From Candidatus Ferrigenium bremense (GTDB lineage: Bacteria > Pseudomonadota > Gammaproteobacteria > Burkholderiales > Gallionellaceae): DNA of 55,950 nt. Shown here piece by piece: positions 1 to 7,540 of the stretch (positions within the stretch are counted from its first letter, which is position 1; each line of letters begins with the position of its first letter). The notes beneath the pieces are model-generated. The model had not been told where the DNA came from. It made no database searches and saw only the letters and a list, made by a program, of their open reading frames with translations. The translations under genes and the position numbers were made by a program. The stretch lies in NCBI GenBank assembly GCA_019449635.1, contig JAGRPI010000025.1, positions 1 to 55,950 on the forward strand, written 5' to 3'.

Positions 1-137
1 CTTTGCTGCAGATTTTATCGGTGTCTGTTTTTGAGAAAACCCAACTATCTCAAGCTCTTGCGGGAGGTGGGCTATTTCAAGATCAGACAGAATTTGTTAA
101 CCAACTAAATTTGTTCGATTTTTAACCGGACACTACT
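1..137 (+). mobile_element. 3' end of an IS4-like insertion sequence
   Basis: The window opens inside an insertion sequence. Its transposase tail ends at 125, and the 16 bases at 122-137 (TTAACCGGACACTACT) are the exact reverse complement of the 16 bases at 55813-55828 near the other end of the window. They are therefore the right terminal inverted repeat. The transposase stop codon lies inside the repeat. Target-site duplications cannot be judged because the left end of this copy is outside the window. Confidence 0.8.
3..125 (+). CDS. IS4-family transposase, C-terminal fragment (partial)
   Basis: An open frame runs in from the window edge and ends at TAA 123-125, giving the last 40 residues of a protein. 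The peptide starts LLQILSVSVFEKTQLSQAL and ends NQLNLFDF. This tail is typical of IS4-family (DUF4372/DDE) transposases as I remember them. The N-terminus and the catalytic DDE residues lie outside the window. A second copy of the same element starts at the right edge of the window. Confidence 0.7.
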   Translation: MLQILSVSVFEKTQLSQALAGGGLFQDQTEFVNQLNLFDF

Positions 138-164
138 GATTATTATCTCGTAAAAAACCATTTT

Positions 165-221
165 CCACAGAGATCACAGAGAAACCCCGGCGATTCACCA
201 CTATCTCTGTGTTCTCTGTGG
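165..221. repeat. Palindromic element with 10-base CACAGAGA periodicity
   Basis: Two 18-base arms (165-182 and 204-221) pair at 17 of 18 positions. Within each arm CACAGAGA recurs every 10 bases, about one helical turn. It lies between the IS and thyA, 24 bases before the thyA ATG, and could form a hairpin in the leader. It has the same design as the CACGGAT elements at 1701, 15223, 21034 and 24347. It matches no protein or RNA gene I recognise. Confidence 0.75.
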
Positions 222-245
222 CCTGAATTGATTTTTCAAGTTCAC

Positions 246-1040
246 ATGCGCCAATACCTTGACCTGATGCAGCACGTGCTCACCCACGGCACGAAAAAAT
301 CCGATCGCACCGGCACCGGCACGGTCAGCGTGTTCGGCTACCAGATGCGCTTCGATCTGGCGCAGGGTTTCCCGCTGGTGACCACCAAGAAGTGCCACCT
401 GAAGTCCATCGTCCATGAACTGCTGTGGTTCCTGCAGGGCGACACCAACATCAGATATCTCAAGGACAACGGCGTCAGCATCTGGGACGAGTGGGCGGAC
501 GAGCAGGGCAACCTCGGCCCGGTGTACGGCAAGCAATGGCGCTCGTGGGCCACGGTGGATGGGCGCGCGGTGGACCAGATCTCCGAGGTGGTGGAACAGA
601 TCAGGAAGAACCCCGATTCGCGCCGCCTGATCGTCTCGGCGTGGAACGTCGGCGAACTCGACAGGATGGCGCTCGCACCCTGCCATGCGTTCTTCCAGTT
701 CTACGTGGCCGACGGGAAACTATCGTGCCAGCTCTACCAGCGCAGCGCCGACATCTTCCTCGGCGTGCCGTTCAACATCGCCTCCTACGCCTTGCTCACG
801 CTGATGATGGCGCAGGTATGCGGCCTCAAGCCCGGCGATTTCGTGCATACCTTCGGCGACGCGCATCTGTACCTCAATCACATGGAACAGACGCAGCTGC
901 AACTGTCGCGCGAACCGCGCCCGCTGCCGACCATGCGCATCAACCCCGGCGTGAAGAATATTTTTGGGTTCAAGTTCGAGGACTTCACGCTGGAAGGCTA
1001 TGACCCGCATCCGGCCATCAAGGCACCGGTAGCGGTCTAG
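246..1040 (+). CDS. thyA: Thymidylate synthase ThyA
   Basis: Converts dUMP and 5,10-methylene-tetrahydrofolate to dTMP and dihydrofolate in the cytoplasm. It is colinear with E. coli ThyA over all 264 residues. It has the DRTGTGT and [13 protein letters not shown] segments near the N-terminus, the catalytic cysteine (position 146) in [12 protein letters not shown], and the YDPHP/KAPVAV C-terminus. The ATG at 246 gives the canonical start [12 protein letters not shown]. An in-frame TTG at 228 would add six unconserved residues. There is no good Shine-Dalgarno sequence before 246, because a palindromic repeat and an IS end occupy the upstream region. folA follows directly, so dihydrofolate made here is recycled by the next gene. 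Confidence 0.97.
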   Translation: MRQYLDLMQHVLTHGTKKSDRTGTGTVSVFGYQMRFDLAQGFPLVTTKKCHLKSIVHELLWFLQGDTNIRYLKDNGVSIWDEWADEQGNLGPVYGKQWRSWATVDGRAVDQISEVVEQIRKNPDSRRLIVSAWNVGELDRMALAPCHAFFQFYVADGKLSCQLYQRSADIFLGVPFNIASYALLTLMMAQVCGLKPGDFVHTFGDAHLYLNHMEQTQLQLSREPRPLPTMRINPGVKNIFGFKFEDFTLEGYDPHPAIKAPVAV

Positions 1041-1050
1041 GATCGAGCAA

Positions 1051-1692
1051 TTGAATAACGCCTCACCCCCATCAATTTCTCAACCCACCCCAGCCCTCCC
1101 TTGTCAGGGAGGGAGCAGAGAGGAGCCGCCTTATTCTCCCCCTGACAAGGGGGAGTTAGAGGGGGTTGGTTTTTCCTCGCTCCTCGCTCCTCGCTCCCGT
1201 ATTTCAATTATTGTGGCGATGTCCAGCAACCGCACCATCGGCATCGACAACACGCTGCCGTGGCGCATCCCCGCCGATATGCGGCATTTCAAGAAGCTCA
1301 CGATGGGGCACCACCTGGTCATGGGGCGCAAGACGTTCGAATCCATCGGCAAACCGCTGCCGGGCCGCACCACGGTCGTGGTGTCGCGCGACCGCGGCCT
1401 GAAGATCGACGGGTGCATCGTTGCGCACTCGCTGGATGAGGCGATCGCCGCCTGCGCCGGCGACAGCGAATTTTTTGTGGTCGGCGGCGCGGAGATCTAC
1501 GCGCTGGCGCTACCGCTCGCCGACACGCTCTACGTCACCGAGATCCGGCAGGAAATCGCAGGCGATGCGCACTTTCCGGAATTCGATCGGAAAGCCTGGC
1601 GGGAAGTCGCGCGCGAGCAGCACAGCCAGATCGAACCCCATCCGCTGGAATACCACTTCGTCACCTACAAACGTAAAGAAGTATCCCAATAG
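1051..1692 (+). CDS. folA: Dihydrofolate reductase FolA with repeat-derived N-terminal extension
   Basis: Reduces dihydrofolate to tetrahydrofolate with NADPH, completing the thymidylate cycle with ThyA. The conserved domain begins at 1201 (ISIIVAMSSNRTIG) and continues with LPWRIPADMRHFK, GRKTFESIG, PGRTTVVVSR and FFVVGGAEIYA. That is about 163 residues, normal for the family. The frame is open further upstream to a TTG at 1051, preceded by AGGA and only 10 bases after the thyA stop. The extra 50 residues come from palindromic repeats (1094-1154) and CTCCTCG tandem repeats (1170-1199). No ATG or GTG precedes the first beta strand; the alternatives are ATT at 1201, or GTG 1213 and ATG 1219, which would cut the strand. 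The 1051 start is therefore the working choice but uncertain. The enzyme itself is certain. Confidence 0.9.
   Translation: MNNASPPSISQPTPALPCQGGSREEPPYSPPDKGELEGVGFSSLLAPRSRISIIVAMSSNRTIGIDNTLPWRIPADMRHFKKLTMGHHLVMGRKTFESIGKPLPGRTTVVVSRDRGLKIDGCIVAHSLDEAIAACAGDSEFFVVGGAEIYALALPLADTLYVTEIRQEIAGDAHFPEFDRKAWREVAREQHSQIEPHPLEYHFVTYKRKEVSQ
1094..1199. repeat. Double-hairpin repeat plus CTCCTCG tandem repeat in the folA leader
   Basis: Two hairpins, one around 1094-1113 (CCTCCCT-TGTC-AGGGAGG) and one around 1136-1154 (CTCCCCCT-GACA-AGGGGGAG), are inverted relative to each other. They are followed by about three copies of CTCCTCG to 1199. A related GAGCGAGGATC-type repeat lies at 41903-41971. The block separates the folA domain from thyA and is read through in frame. 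Confidence 0.75.
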
Positions 1693-1700
1693 TGCAGATC

Positions 1701-1807
1701 AGCCACGGATTGACACCGATAAATTCCATGGCTGCAAAAATCACAGGCATTCTCATTCTTGCGCAATTCTCTGAATTATCCGTGTACATCCGTGTCAATC
1801 CGTGGCT
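1701..1807. repeat. CACGGAT palindromic element, copy 1
   Basis: The left arm (1701-1723) has CACGGAT-type units every 10 bases. The right arm (1776-1807) is the inverted form with TCCGTG units every 10 bases, so the right arm holds one unit more than the left. About 50 bases of unrelated sequence lie between the arms. It fills the folA-rlhA gap and ends 17 bases before the rlhA start. Three more copies occur at 15223, 21034 and 24347. Confidence 0.85.
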
Positions 1808-1824
1808 AATTAAAGATTTCCCGC

Positions 1825-3885
1825 ATGTCTGATCGCTCCAATCTCCTCGAACTGCTCGCGCCCGCAAAGACCGCCGCCATCGGCCGCGAGGCCATCCTGC
1901 ACGGTGCGGACGCGGTATACATCGGCGGCCCGGCCTTCGGCGCGCGCCATCACGCGGGCAACACGATGGACGACATCGCCGGACTGGTGGGATTCGCGCA
2001 CCGCTTCCATGCGCGCATCTACGTCACGCTCAACACCATCCTGCACGACGCCGAGCTGGAAGCAGCGCGCAAGCTGGTCTATGACTGCTACGACGCGGGC
2101 GTCGATGCGCTGATCGTGCAGGACATGGGGCTGCTGGAGTTCGACCTGCCGCCCATCGCGCTGCACGCCTCCACGCAGTGCGACATCCGCACGCCGCAGA
2201 AGGCGCGCTTCCTCAGCGATGTCGGCTTCTCGCAGATCGTGCTGGCGCGCGAACTCACGATAGGGGAGATCGCAAGAGTGCGCGCCGCCGTACCGGCCGA
2301 CACCGTGCTCGAGCACTTCATCCACGGCGCGCTGTGCGTGGCCTATTCCGGCCAGTGCTACATCAGCCACGCGCACACCGGACGCAGCGCGAACCGTGGC
2401 GACTGTTCGCAGGCCTGCCGCCTGCCCTACACGCTGCACGATGCGCAAGGCAGCGTGGTCGCCTACGAGAAGCATCTGCTGTCGATGAAGGACAACAACC
2501 AGAGCGGCAACCTGCGCGCGCTGATCGGCGCCGGGGTACGCAGTTTCAAGATCGAGGGACGCTACAAGGATGCGGCCTACGTGAAGAACATCACCGGGCA
2601 TTACCGGCAACTGCTCGACGAGATCCTGCAAGAACGCCCGGAACTCGCCCGTGCGTCGAGCGGCAGGACCAGGCTGCTGTTCACGCCCAACCCGGACAAG
2701 TCATTCCATCGCGGCGCGACGGATTATTTCTCGCAAGGCCGCAAGGCCGACATCGGCGCATTCGACACGCCCACCTTCGTCGGCCTGGAACTGGGCACGG
2801 TGACGCAGATCGGTGACAAGTGGTTCGAGATGGAGTCGAACGAGTCCTTGGCAAATAGCGACGGGCTGAATTACCTGCACAAGCGCGAAGTCATCGGCCT
2901 GCAGGCGAACGTGGTCGAGCACAAAGGCAAGGTGTGGCGCATCTATCCGAACGAACCCATGCACACGTTGAATGGCCTGCGCCCCGGCCTCGCCATCAGC
3001 CGCAACCGCGACCACGCCTGGGAACAGGCGCTCGCCAAAAAATCTGCCGAGCGCCGCATCGGCGTGAGCGCGACCTTCGCCGAAACTGCCGACGGTTTCT
3101 CGCTCACGCTGCAGGACGAAGACGGCATCACGGCAACCGCCGGCATCACCCTCGACAAACAGCCCGCGCAGCATCCGGAACAGGCCGAGAATAGGCTGCG
3201 CGAACAGCTCAACCGTTTCGGCAACAGCGATTTCGAGTTGCGAAATTTTTCATCCGTTCGGGCTGAGCCTGTCGAAGCCCAGCCTGAGTCAGTTGCTGTG
3301 GCTCGTTCGCACTTCGACAAGCTCAGGGCGAACGGTATTGGATTGAATGAACGTTCCGCCATCGCCATCCACTGGTCGCAGCCCTGGTTCATCCCGAGCT
3401 CCGCGCTCAACAGACTGCGCCGTGATGCCGTGGATCAACTCGAAGCCGTGCGCCTCGCAGCCTGCATCCGCCCGCCGCGCAAGGCCGCCGTGGAGCCGCC
3501 CGCCAGGTACCCGGAGGAATCACTCTCCTACCTCGCCAACGTGTACAACTCAGCGGCATGTGCCTTCTACGCCAGGCACGGCGTGAAACTGATCGAGGCC
3601 GCCTACGAGGCGCACGAGGAGTCAGGCGAAGTCTCGCTGATGATCACGCGCCACTGCATCCGCTATTCCCTGAGCCTGTGCCCGAAACAGGCCAGGGGCG
3701 TGATCGGCGTACAAGGCCAGGTGCGGGCCGAGCCGATGATGCTGGTCAACGGCAGCGAAAAACTAAGGCTGGAATTCGACTGCAAGGCGTGCGAGATGCA
3801 CGTGATAGGCAGAATGAAGAAACACATCCTGAAGACGCCGCCGCCAACGGCAATACCGGTCACTTTTCATACACGCCGGGCGTGA
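1825..3885 (+). CDS. rlhA: 23S rRNA C2501 hydroxylase RlhA (U32 family, YdcP-like)
   Basis: A member of the U32 'collagenase-like' family. The E. coli homologue hydroxylates C2501 of 23S rRNA and depends on an iron-sulfur centre and prephenate-linked chemistry. The N-terminus (LLELLAPAKTAAIGREAILHGADAVYIGG) is the family start. Clustered cysteines occur in the segment that begins CVAYSGQCYISHAHTGR and continues to SQACR, and a further pair is in the C-terminal CKAC. The protein has 686 residues against about 653 in E. coli. The excess is largely residues 477-504, encoded by an 82-bp inverted-repeat element at 3254-3335. The ATG at 1825 follows a CACGGAT element. The 3' end overlaps the convergent hslR by 26 bases. 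Confidence 0.9.
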   Translation: MSDRSNLLELLAPAKTAAIGREAILHGADAVYIGGPAFGARHHAGNTMDDIAGLVGFAHRFHARIYVTLNTILHDAELEAARKLVYDCYDAGVDALIVQDMGLLEFDLPPIALHASTQCDIRTPQKARFLSDVGFSQIVLARELTIGEIARVRAAVPADTVLEHFIHGALCVAYSGQCYISHAHTGRSANRGDCSQACRLPYTLHDAQGSVVAYEKHLLSMKDNNQSGNLRALIGAGVRSFKIEGRYKDAAYVKNITGHYRQLLDEILQERPELARASSGRTRLLFTPNPDKSFHRGATDYFSQGRKADIGAFDTPTFVGLELGTVTQIGDKWFEMESNESLANSDGLNYLHKREVIGLQANVVEHKGKVWRIYPNEPMHTLNGLRPGLAISRNRDHAWEQALAKKSAERRIGVSATFAETADGFSLTLQDEDGITATAGITLDKQPAQHPEQAENRLREQLNRFGNSDFELRNFSSVRAEPVEAQPESVAVARSHFDKLRANGIGLNERSAIAIHWSQPWFIPSSALNRLRRDAVDQLEAVRLAACIRPPRKAAVEPPARYPEESLSYLANVYNSAACAFYARHGVKLIEAAYEAHEESGEVSLMITRHCIRYSLSLCPKQARGVIGVQGQVRAEPMMLVNGSEKLRLEFDCKACEMHVIGRMKKHILKTPPPTAIPVTFHTRRA
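3254..3335. repeat. 82-bp palindromic element inserted in frame in rlhA
   Basis: The arms at 3254-3277 and 3312-3335 are near-perfect inverted repeats (CCGTTCGGGCTGAGCCTGTC... and its complement). In the rlhA frame it encodes VRAEPVEA...FDKLRANG. I recognise this as a peptide produced by a repeat scattered in many proteobacterial genomes. It keeps the reading frame. Confidence 0.9.
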
Positions 3886-4255
3886 AGCGCTCAATCTCGC
3901 GGCGGTCGCGCTTGGTCGGTCTGCCTTTGAATGCCGGTTGCGGCTGCGCCTTGATCTGCGCGGCAAGCGTTTCGCGCTGCACACGGCTGGCTTCGCTCTC
4001 ACGGTAAAGCTTCTGAGCCTCCGGCGCGGGGCCGCGCTTGCCGGACAGCGCCAGCACTTCGACATCAAAGCGGTATTGTCCGATGCGGACGTCCAGCCGG
4101 TCGCCGATCGCAATCGCCCTGGCGGGTTTGACGCGCGCCGCTTCGACCAGCACCCGGCCGGCCTCCACCGCGTCGGCTGCAAGGCTGCGCGTCTTGAAGA
4201 AGCGCGCCGCCCAGAGCCACTTGTCGAGGCGCAGCTTGCCGGTCTCGCCGGTCAT
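3860..4255 (-). CDS. hslR: S4-domain RNA-binding heat shock protein Hsp15 (HslR)
   Basis: A small basic protein with an N-terminal S4 RNA-binding domain (KLRLDKWLWAARFFKTRSLA, then AVEAGRVLV...KPARAIAIGDRL) and a charged C-terminal tail ending REIERFTPGVYEK. E. coli Hsp15 binds stalled 50S subunits carrying nascent-chain tRNA and helps free them. The length of 131 residues is typical. It is convergent with rlhA, another ribosome-directed gene, and overlaps its last 26 bases. The decarboxylase gene lies 16 bases upstream on the same strand, so co-transcription is possible. Confidence 0.88.
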   Translation of the reverse strand: MTGETGKLRLDKWLWAARFFKTRSLAADAVEAGRVLVEAARVKPARAIAIGDRLDVRIGQYRFDVEVLALSGKRGPAPEAQKLYRESEASRVQRETLAAQIKAQPQPAFKGRPTKRDRREIERFTPGVYEK

Positions 4256-4271
4256 TGCGATGGCAGCAGGT

Positions 4272-6521
4272 TCAGTCCTGCCTCACGCAATCCACGTAAT
4301 ACCGTGTCTCGCCGTTCTCTTCCCCCACCAGCCCGTGGATGTCGCTCTCGAAACCGGGGAATTTCTTGTTGAAATCGCGCGCGAATTTGAGATAGTCCAC
4401 GATAGTCTTGTTGAAACGCTCACCGGGGATCAGCAGCGGAATGCCCGGCGGATAAGGAGTTAGCAGCACAGCGGTGATGCGGCCCTCCAGATCGTCAATC
4501 AGCACGCGGTCGATTTCGTCGTGCGCCATTTTGGCAAACGCTTCGGAAGGTTTCATCGCAGGCTGCATATCGGAAAGGTACATCTCGGTCGTCATCTTTG
4601 CCACGTTGTGCATCTTGTAGGTGTCATGTATCTGCTGGCACAGATCGCGCAGGCCGACGCGCTCGTAATGCGGATATTTGGCCGCGAACTCGGGCAGGAT
4701 GCGCCAGATTGGCTGGTTCTTGTCGTAGTCGTCCTTGAATTGCTGCAAGGCAGTGAGCAGCGTGTTCCAGCGGCCTTTGGTGATGCCGATGGTGAACATG
4801 ATGAAGAACGAGTACAGGCCGCACTTCTCCACGATCACGCCGTGCTCGGCGAGATACTTGGTGACCATCGCGGCAGGTATGCCGGTCTCGTCAAAGTTGC
4901 CGTTGAGGTTGAGCCCCGGGGTGATAATGGTCGCCTTGATCGGGTCAAGCATATTGAAACCGGACACCAGCTTGCCGAAACCGTGCCACTTGTCGCCGGC
5001 CTTCAGCACCCAGTCCTCGCGCGAACCGATGCCTTCCTCTGCGATGGTGCCTGGCCCCCACACCTTGAACCACCAGTCCTTGCCGAACTCGTCATCCACT
5101 TTGCGCATCGCGCGCCGGAAGTCCAGAGCCTCGGCGATGGATTCCTCCACCAGCGCCGTACCGCCCGGCGGCTCCATCATCGCCGCCGCCACGTCGCACG
5201 AAGCGATGATGGCGTATTGCGGGCTGGTCGAGGTGTGCATCAGATAGGCTTCATTGAAAACATGCCTGTTGAGCTTATGGCTATCCGGCTCGCGCACCAG
5301 TATCTGCGATGCCTGTGATAGCCCGGCCAGCAGCTTGTGGGTGGATTGTGTGGCGAAGATCATCGACTCTTTGGCACGTGGACGATATTTGCCGATCGCG
5401 TGCATATCCTTGTAGAACTCATGGAAAGCCGCGTGCGGCAACCAGGCCTCGTCGAAGTGCAGCGTGTCGATGCGCCCGTCCAGCATCTCCTTGAGCATCT
5501 CCACGTTGTACACGATACCGTCATAGGTGCTCTGCGTGATGGTCAGGATGCGCGGCTTCTTGGTCTTGTCCTTGATGAACGGGTTTGCGTCGATCTTGCG
5601 CTGGATGCTTTCCGGTTCGAACTCGGATTTCGGGATCGGCCCGATGATGCCGTAATGGTTGCGCGTCGGCGTGAGAAACACCGGCACCGCGCCGGTCATC
5701 ATGATGGCGTGCAAAATGGATTTATGGCAGTTGCGATCCACCACCACGATGTCGTCCGGTGCGACCGTCGAGTGCCACACGATCTTGTTGGAAGTGGACG
5801 TGCCGTTAGTCACAAAGAACAAATGGTCGGCATTGAAGATGCGCGCCGCATTGCGCTCCGAAGCCGCCACTGGCCCGGTGTGGTCGAGCAATTGCCCCAG
5901 TTCGTCGACCGAGTTGCACACATCGGCACGCAGCATGTTCTCGCCGAAGAACTGGTGGAACATCTGGCCGACCGGCGATTTCAGGAAGGCCACCCCGCCC
6001 GAGTGTCCCGGGCAGTGCCAGGAATACGAACCATCCTGTGCGTAATTGAGCAACGCGCGGAAGAATGGCGGCGCCAGCGAATCGAGATAGCTCTTGGCTT
6101 CGCGGATGATGTGGCGCGCCACGAATTCCGGCGTGTCCTCGTGCATGTGAATGAAGCCGTGCAGCTCGCGCAGGACGTCGTTCGGGATGTGCCGCGAGGT
6201 GCGCGTCTCGCCGTACAGGTAGATCGGGATGTCGGCATTCTTGAAGCGTATCTCCTCGACGAAGGCGCGCAGCGATTTCAGCGCAACCACGGTCTCCTCA
6301 GCGCTGCCGCCGCCGAATTCCTCATCGTCGATGGACAGCAAAAACGCCGATGCGCGGCTCTGCTGCTGCGCGAACGAAGTCAGGTCGCCATAGCTGGTCA
6401 CGCCGAGCACTTCCATGCCTTCGGCCTCGATCGCCGCCGCCAGCGCGCGGATGCCCAGCCCGCTGGCGTTTTCGGAACGGAAGTCTTCATCGATGATGAC
6501 AATGGGAAAACGGAACTTCAT
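4272..6521 (-). CDS. Ornithine/lysine/arginine decarboxylase (PLP fold type I)
   Basis: A 749-residue member of the large decarboxylases that turn Orn, Lys or Arg into putrescine, cadaverine or agmatine. It has an N-terminal response-regulator-like wing domain (FPIVIIDEDFRSEN...), the PGHSGG motif in the PLP domain, HFDEAWLPHAAFH, and the PLP-binding lysine K396 in STHKLLAGLSQAS. The C-terminal domain carries PYPPGIPLLIPGER. I start it at ATG 6521 because AAAGGAG sits six bases upstream. The frame is open to 6563 but those residues are not conserved. The substrate cannot be told from the motifs alone. It could supply polyamines or consume protons under acid stress. No transporter gene is next to it. 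Confidence 0.88.
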   Translation of the reverse strand: MKFRFPIVIIDEDFRSENASGLGIRALAAAIEAEGMEVLGVTSYGDLTSFAQQQSRASAFLLSIDDEEFGGGSAEETVVALKSLRAFVEEIRFKNADIPIYLYGETRTSRHIPNDVLRELHGFIHMHEDTPEFVARHIIREAKSYLDSLAPPFFRALLNYAQDGSYSWHCPGHSGGVAFLKSPVGQMFHQFFGENMLRADVCNSVDELGQLLDHTGPVAASERNAARIFNADHLFFVTNGTSTSNKIVWHSTVAPDDIVVVDRNCHKSILHAIMMTGAVPVFLTPTRNHYGIIGPIPKSEFEPESIQRKIDANPFIKDKTKKPRILTITQSTYDGIVYNVEMLKEMLDGRIDTLHFDEAWLPHAAFHEFYKDMHAIGKYRPRAKESMIFATQSTHKLLAGLSQASQILVREPDSHKLNRHVFNEAYLMHTSTSPQYAIIASCDVAAAMMEPPGGTALVEESIAEALDFRRAMRKVDDEFGKDWWFKVWGPGTIAEEGIGSREDWVLKAGDKWHGFGKLVSGFNMLDPIKATIITPGLNLNGNFDETGIPAAMVTKYLAEHGVIVEKCGLYSFFIMFTIGITKGRWNTLLTALQQFKDDYDKNQPIWRILPEFAAKYPHYERVGLRDLCQQIHDTYKMHNVAKMTTEMYLSDMQPAMKPSEAFAKMAHDEIDRVLIDDLEGRITAVLLTPYPPGIPLLIPGERFNKTIVDYLKFARDFNKKFPGFESDIHGLVGEENGETRYYVDCVRQD

Positions 6522-6642
6522 ATTGAGCTCCTTTGCATGGTAAAACGAAATTTCATGGCTCACTCCCGGTAGGGATAACGATTCGGCGCGGATTGTCGCA
6601 GATTTGCAAGGTGAAGGTAAAAGGGATTTTCGCCGCTGGCTG

Positions 6643-6864
6643 CTATTCCTGCGGTGGATAGGGGTTGGTCAGGCTGTCGATCAGCTCGATCAGCACGCTG
6701 CGGAGTTGCTGTTCGTCGCAGCCCATCAACACCGCGTCTTCCAGCGCGTCCTGACAGATCTGGCGGATCTCGGCGAGATCCTCTTGCAACACCTTGTTTT
6801 TTTCCACACAGGCGATGATTTCGCCGTTGGGGGAACGCCAGACGATTTTCTCGCGGTGCGGCAT
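6643..6864 (-). CDS. Small conserved-looking hypothetical protein downstream of dcd
   Basis: A 73-residue acidic protein starting MPHREKIVWRSPNGEIIACVEKNKVL with a mostly helical, leucine-rich remainder ending DSLTNPYPPQE. It begins only four bases after the dcd stop and must share its transcript. The tight spacing and ordinary codon use support a real gene. I cannot name the family. It has no signal peptide, membrane segment or metal-binding motif. Confidence 0.65.
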   Translation of the reverse strand: MPHREKIVWRSPNGEIIACVEKNKVLQEDLAEIRQICQDALEDAVLMGCDEQQLRSVLIELIDSLTNPYPPQE

Positions 6865-6868
6865 CGGG

Positions 6869-7435
6869 TCAGATCTTCGGCAAGGTCACGCCCACCTGGC
6901 CCTGATACTTGCCGCCGCGATCCTTGTAGGACGTTTCGCAGATCTCGTCGCTCTCGAAAAACAGCACCTGCGCCACGCCTTCATTGGCGTAGATCTTGGC
7001 CGGCAGCGGCGTGGTGTTGGAGAACTCCAGCGTGACAAAACCTTCCCATTCCGGCTCGAACGGCGTCACGTTGACAATGATGCCGCAGCGCGCATAGGTG
7101 GATTTGCCGAGGCACACGGTCAGCACGCTGCGCGGGATGCGAAAGTATTCGACGGTGCGCGCCAGCGCGAAGGAATTTGGCGGGATGATGCAGTAATCGG
7201 CTTTCACTTCGACAAAGGAGTTCGGGTCGAAATTCTTCGGGTCGACGATGGTGCTGTTGATGTTGGTGAACAGCTTGAATTCGTCGGAGCAGCGGATATC
7301 GTAGCCGTAGCTGGACGTGCCGTAAGACACGATCTTGTGCCCGTTGGCTTCCTTCACCTGATTCGGCTCGAACGGCTCGATCATGCGGTGCTGCTCCGCC
7401 ATGCGGCGTATCCATTTGTCAGATTTGATGCTCAT
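6869..7435 (-). CDS. dcd: dCTP deaminase Dcd
   Basis: Deaminates dCTP to dUTP, which after hydrolysis to dUMP feeds ThyA. It has 188 residues, the normal length for the trimeric dUTPase-superfamily enzyme. Conserved segments include [30 protein letters not shown], the catalytic-region [24 protein letters not shown] with its glutamate, and the C-terminal [14 protein letters not shown] that closes over the nucleotide. The ATG at 7435 has GAGGAAA upstream. It is divergent from metG with about 105 bases between them, and a small unknown protein follows in the same operon. Confidence 0.96.
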   Translation of the reverse strand: MSIKSDKWIRRMAEQHRMIEPFEPNQVKEANGHKIVSYGTSSYGYDIRCSDEFKLFTNINSTIVDPKNFDPNSFVEVKADYCIIPPNSFALARTVEYFRIPRSVLTVCLGKSTYARCGIIVNVTPFEPEWEGFVTLEFSNTTPLPAKIYANEGVAQVLFFESDEICETSYKDRGGKYQGQVGVTLPKI

Positions 7436-7479
7436 TGCGTTTCCTCAGGAGGTTTCGTTTGGGCGCGATTTTAACCAAT

Positions 7480-7509
7480 TCGCCGCCATCGCGCGCGATT
7501 TGCTAAAAT
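7480..7509 (+). promoter_or_regulatory. Possible metG promoter
   Basis: TAAAAT at 7504-7509 is a fair -10 box about 30 bases before the metG start. The best -35 (TTCGCC at 7480-7485, 18-base spacer) is weak. It lies in the divergent dcd-metG gap, the only place a metG promoter could be. Confidence 0.3.
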
Positions 7510-7540
7510 CCGCGCCTTTACAGCATTCCGGCAACTTCTC

